From NCBI GenBank assembly GCA_905221605.1, contig CAJNDS010000780.1, positions 482,602 through 546,601 on the forward strand: 64,000 nucleotides of DNA. The letters are read 5' to 3'. Source of the stretch: Symbiodinium natans (Eukaryota; Sar; Dinophyceae; Suessiales; Symbiodiniaceae). The position numbers were made by a program, and so were the translations under genes. Below are positions 12,797-23,119 of the stretch, one piece after another; position 1 is the first letter of the stretch; every line of letters starts with the position of its first letter. Under the pieces are notes generated by a model. That model was not told the origin of the DNA and did not search any database. It saw nothing but the letters and a program-made list of their open reading frames with translations.

Positions 12797-12824
12797 AAAT
12801 GGCTACAAGCCATTTTGGCTCAAG
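12797..12824 (+). other. Dinoflagellate spliced-leader relic with hairpin
   Basis: Positions 12808-12824 read AGCCATTTTGGCTCAAG. This is identical to the last 17 of 22 nt of the dinoflagellate spliced leader (DCCGUAGCCAUUUUGGCUCAAG). The five preceding bases do not match. Bases 12797-12804 (AAATGGCT) are the exact reverse complement of 12808-12815, so the relic can form an 8-bp stem with a 3-nt loop. A GA microsatellite lies just upstream. Known in dinoflagellates: trans-spliced mRNAs are reverse-transcribed and reinserted, leaving SL relics. Inferred: this element's transcript carried the leader. Confidence 0.75.
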
Positions 12825-12961
12825 CGGCTCGAGCCCCAGCCCAGTGTCCAGGGGACAACTTGAAAGGGAGAGACTGAGTGAAAGGGGGGAGGCCTGAGAG
12901 TCGAAAACTCCTCTGCCCCGGCGCCCGCGCTAGCCATACGAGCCCATCTACCTGTGTGTGA

Positions 12962-13183
12962 TACTACGCGGGGACACCGCGAAGGCCCGGGACACTGAGA
13001 ACCGGCGCTGGCCGAGCTCTCCCACTACCACCGCTGAGGCGTGCGGGGGACTTCCTGACCCGCTACCTGACAGCCATCGGCGGCCTACGTGACCAGTTTG
13101 GCAAGGGGGAGATTCTGCACTTCCCGAAGCCCGCCAGGGACTTTGACATCTCAGAGTTCGTGACTTGGGCAGCGACACCGTGA
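12962..13183 (+). CDS. Upstream open frame of the retrotransposon (ORF0-like, fragment)
   Basis: A frame opens after a stop at 12959-12961, lacks an upstream ATG and ends at TGA 13181-13183. ORF1 starts in the same frame only three codons later. The second half looks protein-like: a FLTRYLTAIGGLRDQFGKGE block, then LHFPKPARDFDISEFVTWAA. It could be a real short leader ORF, or the 5' part of a longer ORF1 that acquired a stop codon. I recognise no domain. The in-frame stop and close spacing favour one ancestral reading frame or a reinitiation arrangement. Confidence 0.4.
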   Translation, partial: YYAGTPRRPGTLRTGAGRALPLPPLRRAGDFLTRYLTAIGGLRDQFGKGEILHFPKPARDFDISEFVTWAATP

Positions 13184-13192
13184 AAGATAACT

Positions 13193-14281
13193 ATGTCTGG
13201 TGGCAGTGGGGCACCTGCAAGTGAGGGGGCATCACCCGCCAAGAGAAAGGTGATGGACCTAGAGCCAGGGGAGGAGGTCGAGGTGGTGGAACAAGGGGGG
13301 GTCACTCTCGCCACCCTGCAAGCAACCCTGCAAGCAACCCTCCAGAGCGAGCTCCGCACCAACCGAGCAGAGATCAAGCAAGCTGTGGGGGGGGTGCAGA
13401 AGGAGATGGTGGAGCGCATGGGGGGGGTGCAGAAGGAGATGGTGGAGCGCATTGCCACGGTGGAAACCGAAGTTACCCGCCAGCTCAAGACCACCCTGCA
13501 GCTCCTCCAGGAACTCACGGCCAAGCAGGACAAGCACACGGCGGGGATTGAAGAGCTCATGGGGGGCCAGCACGACTTGGAGAACAAAATGGGAAGCCTC
13601 ACGGAAAGAGTGGAGAAGCTGGAGATGAAAGCCCAACAAGGCGGTCTATCGGCTCAAAGCACCACCGCGACGGAGCATGGCGATGGGCTTGGGGGGCGTC
13701 GTGTCCCGGCGCTCATCGTGGGGGGCTGGAACGATGATACCACCGCGGGGGACGTCCTGGAGAAAGCGCAGCAAGCCTTGCGACTGCTCAAGATAGACAT
13801 CGACTACCAGGACATGTTCGTCCCGGGGGTCCGGAGAGGTTTTGGGCTCATCCCCCTCAAGGGGCCGAGGCCTGGGGAGACCGACGAAGGACATCGTCAA
13901 CGCATTCAAGAAGCCATCGCCAAAGTCCGCAACGCGAAGATGCAGACCGGGCACGTGAGGGAGGACACGGGGCAGCCACGCTACATGTTCCTGGCCATCT
14001 CGCAACCGCCAGACCGACGACGCCGGGCCAAACTCGCAGCCAAGGTGAAGAGATGCATCCTGGAGCTAGGCGGGGAGCACGCCCACTTGGAGGCAGAGTT
14101 CGCAACGGGGACTGTGTGGTACAAGGGGCTCCGCGTGTCGTCGGCAGCTGGCCCGACGAAAGAAGGGGCAACGGAAGCAGGGCCCGGATGGATTGACACT
14201 AAAGCACTGGCGAAGGGGCTCAAGATCCTCCCGGATAGGGTGCAGCAGCAGTGGGAAGGGCTGGCCTCCAGCCTCCGCTGA
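13193..14281 (+). CDS. LINE ORF1: coiled-coil nucleic-acid-binding protein
   Basis: The predicted 362-residue protein is the longest non-repetitive ORF in the window. ORF1 proteins of non-LTR elements coat the element RNA and act as nucleic-acid chaperones. Residues 1-36 are Ser/Gly/Ala- then Glu-rich with a basic AKRK. Residues ~37-147 are Leu/Glu/Lys/Gln-rich with heptad spacing, a probable coiled coil for oligomerisation. They include a direct duplication of GGVQKEMVER. After a Gly/Ser/Thr linker, residues ~170-335 form a compact basic domain starting RRVPALIVGGWNDD, which resembles the RRM-like region I associate with dinoflagellate retroelement ORF1s. The ATG follows a stop by nine bases. 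The 179-codon antisense frame at 13063-13602 is a shadow. Family assignment comes from architecture and the following endonuclease start. Confidence 0.7.
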   Translation: MSGGSGAPASEGASPAKRKVMDLEPGEEVEVVEQGGVTLATLQATLQATLQSELRTNRAEIKQAVGGVQKEMVERMGGVQKEMVERIATVETEVTRQLKTTLQLLQELTAKQDKHTAGIEELMGGQHDLENKMGSLTERVEKLEMKAQQGGLSAQSTTATEHGDGLGGRRVPALIVGGWNDDTTAGDVLEKAQQALRLLKIDIDYQDMFVPGVRRGFGLIPLKGPRPGETDEGHRQRIQEAIAKVRNAKMQTGHVREDTGQPRYMFLAISQPPDRRRRAKLAAKVKRCILELGGEHAHLEAEFATGTVWYKGLRVSSAAGPTKEGATEAGPGWIDTKALAKGLKILPDRVQQQWEGLASSLR

Positions 14282-14287
14282 CGAAGA

Positions 14288-14610
14288 ATGGGGAAGAAGA
14301 GCGCTTGGTTTCACCTTGACGGCGGGGAAGAACATTCCCATCGCCCAGCACTGACGTTGCTCACCTGGAACACTGGCGGGGCCGGGGGGCGAAAGATCCT
14401 CGACACCCTCCAGATGCTCGCGGATGACAGAATGCTGAACTGTTCCACCTTTGCACCAGTGGTCGTGGCCCTCCGGTGATCTGCGACCCGGGGGCCCACA
14501 TGGAGAGTTCAAAAAGCTGGACACTCATTATGGGCAAGACAGAAACTGAGTGGAGAGGGACCGGCATAGCGTATACCACCAGCAAAGAAGACGCCTGGGA
14601 TGGGGGCAGA
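14288..14610 (+). pseudogene. LINE ORF2 start: endonuclease domain, frameshifted and truncated
   Basis: An ATG seven bases after ORF1 opens a frame reading into ALTLLTWNTGG. This is the first strand of the endonuclease/exonuclease/phosphatase fold, whose Asn is a metal-site residue. The frame stops at 14477. A second frame from about 14476 continues the same domain with WTLIMGKTETEWRGTGIAYT, as in related elements, so one frameshift separates the two parts. The catalytic Glu expected in a QE motif between them is not visible. No reverse transcriptase or RNase H follows. The copy therefore cannot encode ORF2 activity. Confidence 0.6.
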
Positions 14611-14789
14611 GAACCCGAAGATCACGAAGTGGGGGGCCACCTTTCCGAAGACGAGTGGCACGCAGCAGTGGGACACCCAGCCGAAGACGGGTTGGGAGGC
14701 CAACAGCAGGACAAGAGCTACTGAGCCTGCCGGATAAGCACAGACGCAGAAGAGCATGCGGGGCTCGAGTAGAGTTAACCTAGATGGGG

Positions 14790-17700
14790 GCACCGCTTTT
14801 TAGCCGTAAGGGGGTGGTTTGTCTTTGAAGTACCCGAGCCCGAAATGCCCTCACGACCCCGTCGTCTCACCTTTACAGCAGTCAAGGAGGAACCCCGAAA
14901 CTGTGTAGTGGGAGGGGGGCGTTCAGGATTCTCGGTTCAGGCTTGGTTCGTGCTTTGAGGTTGGGGTTGGGGTGACATAAAGGGGTCATTGACTGCAGGT
15001 TTCACGTCAGGTCGGGGGCCGGGGGACCACACTGCCGACGTAAGGGGTAAGGTGAGGGGGGGGGGGGGCTTAACAGTCGGCAGAGGACACCCGGGCACCA
15101 GACTCCAACCGCAACCACCCCGAAACAGGGGCGGGCAAAGATGCCCGGGGCGCTGACCCCAAGCCCCTAGAAAGAAAGAAAGAAAGAGAGAGCCAGGCAC
15201 AATGGAAAGCATTTCTGCAAGCAGCGGATGGCGAAGAGAATGCCGGAAAGGCGTTGCTAGGCTACTCTTGGTAGTACGGGAATGGGCTTTTCCAGCTCTT
15301 TGCTTAGCTGCGGTTCCCTGTCGGACAGGCTTCCGGAGTTTGGCAGAGCATCCTGATAACAGCTCTTGTAATCAAAGACAGCTTGTGTGGTTCCCGTGTG
15401 CCGCAGGGGAGAGTGCTTGGAGATATATTAATATGCATTTTGTTAATTTTAACTTTGTGGTCTCATCAATCCCTGGCTGCATTGCTGCATGTGCAAGACT
15501 TCGAGGCTGGAGCCGAATTAAGAATCATTAACAACGACAAAACACACATAAATACATACGTGCGTGCATACGTGCGTGCATTCATGCGTATATGTATATA
15601 TGTATATATATATATATGTGTACATGTGATTCCCTCCGTCGCCTTATAGCTCCGGAGCCCAAGCCCAACCCTGGCCTTAAGCTCCAAAATACGGGACTTG
15701 AGGCCACTTCTGGAGATGTCAGTTGAGGCATCAGGTCACGAGGAGGCTCACGACTCGGACTCTGAGTTAAGTCCGCAAGATTCGATTCCCCAAGCAATGC
15801 AAGCACAGCAAAGAACAGTTCAAACCTTTCAATCCAGAAACAGAGCTTCCTTGACCCATGATTGCCAAGATTCTACCAGCTCCTCTTCGAAAAGGAGCCA
15901 GCTCCTTTTCCAACAATAGCTCAGCTTCTGCAGGGCTCACCGGTGAAATGGCGGGATTGGGAGATCTACACTAGGGTTCAGGAACTAACTGATCCGGGTC
16001 GAGGCACTCCCCGTGCTCCGCACATCAACTCTGACCCCCACCCTACGAACTGGAAGGGCACAAAGTCTCGGAAACGGCCGAAGTTCTGAACAGCAAGGAA
16101 CTGAAAGTCAATTTTTCTGGCCCGGAAGTAGCGCAATGGTCCAGCTTCTTGGCTGCACTTTCCGTGTTTGGTCGTCAGGGCGTTAAGGACTTGAAAGGCA
16201 GGTGTTGAGGAGCGTCGTATATTACCTGTATTTCATGCTCCACGTGGCTTCAGTTGCGTATGTGGCATCTATGCCTGGGTCATAGTGTTTTTCTGATTCT
16301 GGTCGGGACAGCTTGAATACGTTTGAATGCTACGCTTAGGCTTCATGAAGCACATGTCGCGGATCATTGCGCTACTTGGCCGAAGGAGTGAGAGGTGTCC
16401 ATTCGGCGCGTTACTGTAGGGTGTATGCCCTGTGGTTCAGCTTTGGAGCATTGGAAGCATGTCTGGATTGAAAGTGTGACTGGGACTTCAGCAGCTTGAG
16501 CAACCGGAGGCCAGACACTTCACAAAAACAACCAAACTCGGACTAGGTTGCGGGCTGGAGCGTAAGTCATCTTTCAGTGTTAGGGGTTGCTGAAGATCTC
16601 CTGAGATTCCAACACTTGCTCCTCCCCCCGAAAAAACCCCTACAAGCCCTGTAACGCCGGTGTTGACCCGAAACGCGACACTTGAAAGTAGGCCCAATCG
16701 ATGGAAAGCTTGCTCACCGGATTGCTGGGCAGGAGCCCAGGACAGCCTGGAGTTCTGGTTTCGGGGGATCCTCCCTGTAAAGCCCTGAGCTCAACCAAGC
16801 CTTTGTGCCACCGCACTGAGGGTGTGCCACCTGCCAGAGCAGCTGAAAACCATCGTGGAAAACCTTGCCGCGCGGCTTCCGCAGGAGCACGTTTCTGTAT
16901 CCCTCTATCAGCTTCTAAGTTGTAGAAGCAGAAAAGGCGACCCTACAATCAGAATCCTTGATGCAGAGGTTCAGCCGCACGCAGGCCTCATGTCCTGGAA
17001 ACTCCAGGAACCTCGCACCCTGCTTGGTATTTTGCCGATCCCTGGGTTTTATTCGTCCCCACGTTTACCCTTAGGTCCAACATCTCACGGTCTGCCTGGC
17101 CAGCCTGGCAGGGGGGTTCCTCATAATTGCGAATCTCACAGACCTGAGGCGTTTCTCCACATGAACCTCAACATCTCGCAGGCCATCGGTGCTCTGTCAG
17201 GTGGTGCAGATTCGGGCGCCTGAACCTCAACAGAGCGGAGAGTATCGTCGGACAGTTGTCTTGCCAGCTTTGCCCGCGGGTTGCCACCAAAACTGGCCCA
17301 AAACCCTTCGACACACCCGCTCGGGAGGACGGCATCTACGCCTTTGCGGAGTCCCTGTTGGAGCCTTTCGGCTTAGTTAGAAGGCTAAACGTGGAGCTCC
17401 AAAGGAGTTGAGTCTCCGCTTCAGCCTGAAAGACGCAACCGCAAAAGTCCACACTGAATTGTGGGTTGTGCTGGAACGGAATGCATCACACATGGCTGGA
17501 AAGCTCGGCGCCCTTCAAAAGCTTAAGCACAAGCAAAACATCTGGGTCACAGGGTGCAGGAGTCCGGGTCGATTTATTTCTGCTTTGCTTTTGGGCGGCC
17601 GTTTATTCCCTGCATTGTGCATGGAGTGAGTCAAGGCACATCCTGAAAGCGAAGTCCAACGATTCAACGTTCTGCCTCAACCCACAGACTTGGAACTCTC

Positions 17701-18203
17701 CAGCCGTCGAGCCCTGAAGCCCTTGCACCATGAAGCCCTTGCACCCTTATGGCATCAAGTGCCCCACATCAAGTGGGCAGCCCTCCACCCATCATCAACA
17801 CCTTGGTGTGCTCAGGGTTTTCGAGCATTATCTACCCGATGTGCAGCCAGCTGCCATGGAGTTCTTTGGCCTTGAGTTGCGGGTTTGGGTATTTCGGGCT
17901 CATTCCGGAGGCTCTCTCTTAGGCCCTACATATATAGGCAGTTGCAAGATGTGCCAGGGGCGCAAATCACATGGTGTCGTTGTTGCTTTTTGTTTTGTTG
18001 CTGGTGTTTTTGGGGGTCTTTGGAGTCTGGGTGGGGTGTGCGTCTTGGCAAGTGACAAGCTGTTTCACGGGCTCCTATCAAACACAGCCTGCAGCATGCC
18101 TTCGGTGTAAGGATCTGCGCGGGAGCGGCTTTGGGTCCCTCTGGAGTTTAAGGGGGAGAGTTCGGAAGTAGCATAGCCCTCCAATTGTGACAACTTGTCT
18201 TAG
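14790..18203. other. Mostly unassigned; weak exon-like segments
   Basis: No gene can be assembled. Segments that look more protein-like than average on the + strand are ~15877-16011 (LLFEKEPAPFPTIAQLLQ), ~16822-16915 (LPEQLKTIVENLAARLPQ, amphipathic) and ~17816-17875 (VFEHYLPDVQPAAMEFFG). Each follows a possible AG acceptor, but none could be joined in phase to a neighbour. An AAAG run lies at 15169 and a TA/TG microsatellite at 15563-15620. Confidence 0.35.
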
Positions 18204-18250
18204 GGTGCTCTTGGAGACCATCACGGAGATCACCAACTACATTGGCCAGG
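18204..18250 (+). CDS. Candidate short exon of unknown function
   Basis: After the acceptor cttgtcttag at 18203 one base is followed by VLLETITEITNYIGQ, then a possible GC donor (gcaggg) at 18251. The amphipathic, Ile/Thr-rich sequence and AG|G acceptor fit the exon style of the large channel gene in this window. No partner exon was joined and no family is recognised. Confidence 0.3.
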
Positions 18251-19886
18251 CAGGGGGTTTTCTATATCTCCTAACCTGAGGTCCTCATGCCCTAGGGGCA
18301 TCTGAGGACTTAATCCCTCATGGCATTTGCGAAGCGGCCCGAAGCTCATTGTTGTTCAGCCATGCGCCTCAGGGCTCATCATGTCGCAAATTGAGAGGTC
18401 CTCGCACAAGTCAAAGAAAGCGTCGCCGACATGCACAACCTGTTGACACTTGGCGATGTTTCTGCACAGAGGGGGGCTCCGGGAGCGATGCGAAGGGACT
18501 CTTGTGCAACTCAGAAGAAGCGTCACAATACCAAGCCCGTGCTCCGTTCGTTCTCCGCCAGCGACGAAAGCCCCAGCAGATCAAACTCAGTTCAAACCTG
18601 AACCTGAGCAAACCCGAACCTTGTTTCAGTCCCCTGGCATCCTCCTGAGCTTCGCGATGGGTAAACATTTTTGAGCCCCGACCTTGGGGCCACGAGACGA
18701 CAACCTCATCAAAAGTGAGCTTCCGCACTTCAGATCCCATTGTGGCCAATTCCCTGTGCAAGACAGGAAGCGCGAGTTATGGCAATTTCTCATTTTGTGG
18801 CCACATGGGCTTACATCACCCTGCCGGTGCTGCCCTTCATGTGGACCTTTCTTGGCTCTCTTGGAAACAAGCCATCTGGCAGAGGAAGTAGAGACGCCAT
18901 CGCATGCAAGTGTGAGCATGGGTAGGTTTTTGTCCGCATCGGGTTGTTCTTAGCTTAAGGCATATTTGAGGAAGAATCCGCCTGTGCGCACGTGGTACAT
19001 CCGCGGCAGAATGACCTGCATGCATCTGTAGATACCGAGAAGTCCCCAACCCAAGCAGCGAAGCCGTTAAGAAACAATTTCGGTGCGAAACATCTGACGT
19101 CTTGAGCCGAGCTGCGAACATCTCACCCTCACGCATGAAGTCTGTATCTTGTGGCCAACACCCTTGAAAAGAGCTCATGGCACGAATCCGCCCTTCCTGC
19201 GCAGTCGACGCCCCAAATGCAAAATCATGTTTTTGCAGAGCCTTCCCCGCCCTTCGCCCCCATTCCCCCCCTTTTCCTCCTTCGCCGCCTTGCCCTTCCC
19301 GAGGGTCCTTCATCGATAGCTTGACACAGTTCAGGGTCGGAAAGTGCTTGTTGGAGATACCCTTGCAGATATGCAAGTAGAGATTCAGCTGCTGGTTGAA
19401 CCATCTGCCCGAACAGCGGCAGTCGCAATCCAACCGGCAACCTCAACCTAATCGAGCCAGACACCCCCACAGAAGAAGAGCCTTGATGCCCTGAGGAAGA
19501 CAAGTTGGAAGCAGGCGCAGGAAAGAAACATGCAGCCGACCACCACCTTACCTCCTGAGGAGGCAGGGGCAAGGGTGTGGAGTTTCTTCGTGAAGTTTCG
19601 TGAATGACATGTCAATCTGCATTGAAATAGGTTTGCTCGGCAGCCTCTGTAGCACCTCGGGAGTTATTTCGCCTCTGGCTTGGGTAGGCCCGGACGCGTC
19701 ATGGGCTGCGAGTCCGAGTCGGGACTAATACCAAATGCAGGGCTGGGAGGACGTTCACTCCAGGTCCTGGGCCCAACCCCTGAAGCCACTATGCCAAAGC
19801 CCTATGAAACTCAGAACCCCGTCCCAAAATATTTTGTTGAAAGCCTTAACATGCCCTCAAACCAATGAAACCAAGACCCACGCAGA

Positions 19887-19972
19887 CTGATCCGGATATG
19901 CCAAGCATTGAATTCGACTCGGACGATGACTTCGACGAGCCAGTCCAAGCCGAGGGCAAAGAGGACCCCCAC
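19887..19972 (+). CDS. Candidate acidic exon (unknown)
   Basis: Following cacgcag, a frame reads TDPDMPSIEFDSDDDFDEP and continues VQAEGKED. The last part resembles the start of the exon at 20153 (DEPRRAEGKDD) in both protein and DNA, suggesting a duplicated exon or two exons with related linkers. The donor and the join to the next exon are unresolved. Confidence 0.35.
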
Positions 19973-20152
19973 TTGTACCCTCTGTGTACCCTCGGTGTAC
20001 CCTGTGCCCTATGCCCGTAACCTGTTTGCGTTCCGAGGGTTTCTTGGGTTCGCAAGCTCAGGGCACATTGAAGTCTCCTGTCTTGGACTGAAAACTAGGA
20101 TGATTATGATCTAGGTATTCACATATGTAGGGTGGAGGGACTGTACTGTAAG

Positions 20153-20880
20153 GGTTTCGGATGAACCGCGCCGAGCTGAGGGCAAGGACGACAAGAAGAC
20201 GCCCAAAAAGGGCGACGACGCTGGGAGTGCAGTTCTCTTAAGCCCCGACCCTCCCCCGGCTGTATTCTTATGCATTCTTGGCCAAGACGGGGGGTCCCAA
20301 CTATTTTATGAAATCACCCCAAGTGTGACTTTCACTGAGACCGCAAGAATCGACAGGTCAGGTAGGCTTCCGTGTCGCCATGTAGTTCACCAAGTCCTCG
20401 ACCAAGAAGAGTTGAGACTTCATATCGCGCTGTGGGGCTCCTGAAGCGCTTCACAGGTCCAAGTTCCAAGGGTTCCAAGGGCTTTGGGGCGTGCTCTGAA
20501 GCAGTTTCAGCCAAAAACTTGGAAAGCAGCCAATGCCGGGTTCATCTGAGGACACTCCCAAGACGACCGTCACGAACTCGGGACTGCCCACCAGCTCCTC
20601 AAAAAACACTGTCAGGTAAACTCTTTTTTCCCTCTTTTGGTTTCAGGGTTCTATAGGGAGTCAGGTAAAGAGGGAGTTTAGTGATAAGCTCACAACCGTG
20701 TGTGCAGCTCGGGGTCGGAGAAAGGCTTCCAAGATATGTTTCAAATCAACGCCGCGGTGATGGGTTTCAGCCGCAGCTCCTCCACCTGGATGCCAGTGGT
20801 TCTCGAGACTATCGAGCGCATCGTCCTGCATCTGGGCCGAAGCTACTTTGTGGAGCTCATTCCAGCTCTCCGAACTTCCC
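20153..20880 (+). CDS. Candidate three-exon gene fragment, unknown function
   Basis: Three exons join in consistent phase. 20153-20231 (VSDEPRRAEGKDDKKTPKKG..., Lys/Asp-rich) ends at a GT donor in phase 0. 20527-20615 (PMPGSSEDTPKTTVTNSG..., Ser/Thr-rich) starts in phase 0 and ends AG|GTAAAC in phase 2. 20708 onward starts after tgtgcag with one base completing a Ser codon, then reads GSEKGFQDMFQINAAVMGFS and a helical stretch with WMPVVLETIERIVLHLGRSY and FVELIPALR. The introns are 295 and 92 nt. The third exon is the most protein-like. Its 3' limit is unclear because the frame runs into a C/A-rich microsatellite near 20885. Charged and Ser/Thr-rich linkers suggest a soluble protein with a disordered part. 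I recognise no family. Confidence 0.45.
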
Positions 20881-20911
20881 TACTCTCCCAAAAAAACCAC
20901 AACAAAAAAAG

Positions 20912-20938
20912 GCACACACACACACACACACACACACA
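20912..20938. repeat. (CA)n microsatellite
   Basis: Thirteen CA units follow an A-rich stretch. Confidence 0.9.
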
Positions 20939-21694
20939 AGCAGCTGGCTAGCCAGTATTCCGCGACCTACAGTCATCACGAAACATGGGGCCTGGACCCC
21001 ATAAGCTTATATAAGCGGCTGAACTAGATTCTGCATATTTCTGCATGATCATCCCGGGACCCTCCGTTCCCCAACCCGCCACTCAGCACCGCAAGCACCA
21101 AACAGGCACGTCAGCAGCGCAAGCCGCATCCGCGAAGAAGCCGATATCTTGGGTTTGCGGCTGCAGAGCTTCATGCCTGGACTGGCGCTTTCTGAATTCA
21201 AGGCCAGGAGAGGGTGTGGCAAAAACAGGGTTCAGGGCAAAACTGGGCAAAACCCTTCTTTGGTAACTTTGGGACGGCTTGTTCCGAAGCCCAGACCTCC
21301 CCGAGAGGCTCCGTACGAAACCTGCTTATGAGGCCTGCTTGCTGGCCGCTCTACGTTCTACGCTACCCCAGCTGTGGACGCCGAAGCATGAGGTGGGGCA
21401 CCGGTCTGTAATGTGTGGGATGATGATGAATCCCCCGCTGGCTTTCTACTAGCCTGCCTAAATAACTGTACGAACGGTGCCGGAATGGGTATATTCACGG
21501 GGGTTGAAACGGCTTAAAAAGCAGAACAGGTTTCAGAGGTTCTTCAAGACTTCTTTGATCTGGGCTTCGACTTCACAAGGGCTTCAAAGCTAGGACAGCC
21601 CCAACTTGCGAGAGAGCTGCCCCTGAATTGTAAACACCTAAACGCTCCCATAACATCCCGTAACACTACCACCCCACAACCCTCTTAAAAGGAA

Positions 21695-21737
21695 TTATAT
21701 ATTATATGTATATACGTATATATATATATATATATAT
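21695..21737. repeat. (TA)n microsatellite
   Basis: Alternating TA with a few G/C interruptions. Confidence 0.9.
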
Positions 21738-21794
21738 TTTAAGGGGCTGCGCCCATGGGCGGGCAGCGCACGCAGAAGCCCGGGGCGAGCAGTT

Positions 21795-21955
21795 TCTAAG
21801 CATGTTGAGGCCCCTAAACTCCCTTAAAATCTCTAAGCGTTAAGTTTCTAAGCATTTTCAGGCCCCTAAACTCCCTTCAAATCTCTAAGCGTTTGAGGCT
21901 CCTAGACTCCCTTAACGTTTCTAAGCACTTTATAAGGCCCCTAAACTCCCTTTTT
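21795..21955. repeat. Tandem repeat, ~35-bp unit, about 5 copies
   Basis: Units start with TCTAAGC at 21795, 21830 (short), 21847, 21882 and 21919. Each full unit continues with a variable TT-rich stretch, then AGGCCCCTAAACTCCCTT. The CCCTAAA-like core in each unit suggests derivation from telomere-type sequence. Confidence 0.75.
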
Positions 21956-22006
21956 CCTAGCCCCGGGCTTAGACACGTCGCTTATGCCCGCCCTTTGGGG
22001 GGCATC

Positions 22007-22120
22007 ATGCTCCTGATGCGCCCCCGGGGTCCCGCCCCGGGAGCCGCTGATGCTCCTGATGCGCGCCTGGGGGTCCCGGGCTGGACCCGCTGATGCTCAT
22101 GATGCGCGCCCTCTGGGGGC
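22007..22120. repeat. GC-rich minisatellite, 43-bp period, 3 copies
   Basis: ATGCTCCTGATGCGC-type units begin at 22007, 22050 and 22093, exactly 43 bp apart. They are followed by a GGGGTCCCG-rich half. The third unit is degenerate. Confidence 0.8.
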
Positions 22121-22556
22121 CTCCGTGGCGACGCAAAAAACCACGAAAAAAAAACCGTTCACCGGCGGCACGCGGGGGTCGGCGGCACTGGCGTCCGGCC
22201 TAATTCTGCTTCGCAGAAGGCCAGAGGCCAGCAAGGCTATTCCCGGGACGACCCGGGCTAAAAGGTCCGCATTTGCTCGGTCCTTTGGGGACCTCGCGCT
22301 GCCCGATTTAATGGCTACCGCCAGTGCCGCCGACCCCTTGGAGGCAAACGCCCAAGCTGCCCAAACCCTATCCCTTCGGTTACCCCCCCCCCTTCTCCTG
22401 CTCAACTCTGGGAGATAATGCCTCTGCTCTAAGCCCCGAAACCGTAAACCTTGGTTCTAAGTTCTGAAACGGTATATGTAAGGCCGTGGACAAACTAGGT
22501 GGGAGTAGCAACCCTTGCATGTTGAGCCCTAAACCCTAAACCCGAAACTCCTCAGG

Positions 22557-22899
22557 GTGGGGGGGGGGTGGGGGGGTTTGGGGGGTGGGGGGGTGTGGGG
22601 GGGGGGGGGGGGGGGGGGGGTGGATGGGGGGGTGGATGGGGGGGTGGAGGGGGGGTGGACGGGGGGGGTGATGGGGGGGTGGGTGGGGGATGGGGGGGTG
22701 GGTGTTTGGGGGGGGTGGATGGGGTGGGTGGATGGGGGGGGTGCGGTGGGGTGGGGGTGGGGGGGGTGAGGGGGGGTGGGGGGGGGGTGGGGGGGTGGAG
22801 GGGGGTTGGGGGGGGGGGGGGGGGGGGGGGGTGGGTGGGGTGGGGGGGGGGGTGGGGGGGGTGGGGGGGGTGGGGGGGGGGGGGGGGGGTGGGGGGGGT

Positions 22900-22939
<40 letters not shown>

Positions 22940-22980
22940 GGGGGGGGGGGGTGGGGGGGGGGGGGTGGGGGGGGGGGGGT

Positions 22981-23011
<31 letters not shown>

Positions 23012-23119
23012 GGGGGGGGGGTGGGGGGGGGGTGGGGGGGGGTGGGGGGGGGTGGGGGGGGGTGGGGGGGGTGGGGGGGGGGGGGGGGGGGTGGGGGGGG
23101 GGTGGGGGGGGGGGTGGGG
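22557..23119. repeat. 563-bp almost pure G/T tract (G-rich + strand)
   Basis: G-runs of 4-25 bases are separated by single T, with rare A or C. Every frame is open, which produces long poly-Gly (+ strand) and poly-Pro (- strand) ORFs that are not genes. The + strand has strong G-quadruplex potential. The tract is directly preceded by CCCTAAACCCTAAACCC. Confidence 0.95.

Larger units (their letters stand above)
12797..14785 (+). mobile_element. Non-LTR (LINE-like) retrotransposon, 5' end kept, 3' end missing
   Basis: In order the element holds a spliced-leader relic (12808-12824), a leader, an upstream open frame (12962-13183), an intact ORF1 (13193-14281) and, seven bases later, the start of an ORF2 whose first residues match the endonuclease/exonuclease/phosphatase fold. 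ORF2 breaks within about 100 codons, and no reverse transcriptase follows. GC content and codon use are higher than in the flanks. LINE copies are usually 5'-truncated, so loss of the 3' part here suggests a later deletion or rearrangement. Outer boundaries are estimates, and I could not identify target-site duplications. Confidence 0.7.

Noticed and set aside
13063-13639. Minus-strand ORFs of 179 and 126 codons opposite the retrotransposon ORF1
   Set aside because: They are antisense shadows. The + frame has the coiled-coil heptads and the endonuclease start downstream.
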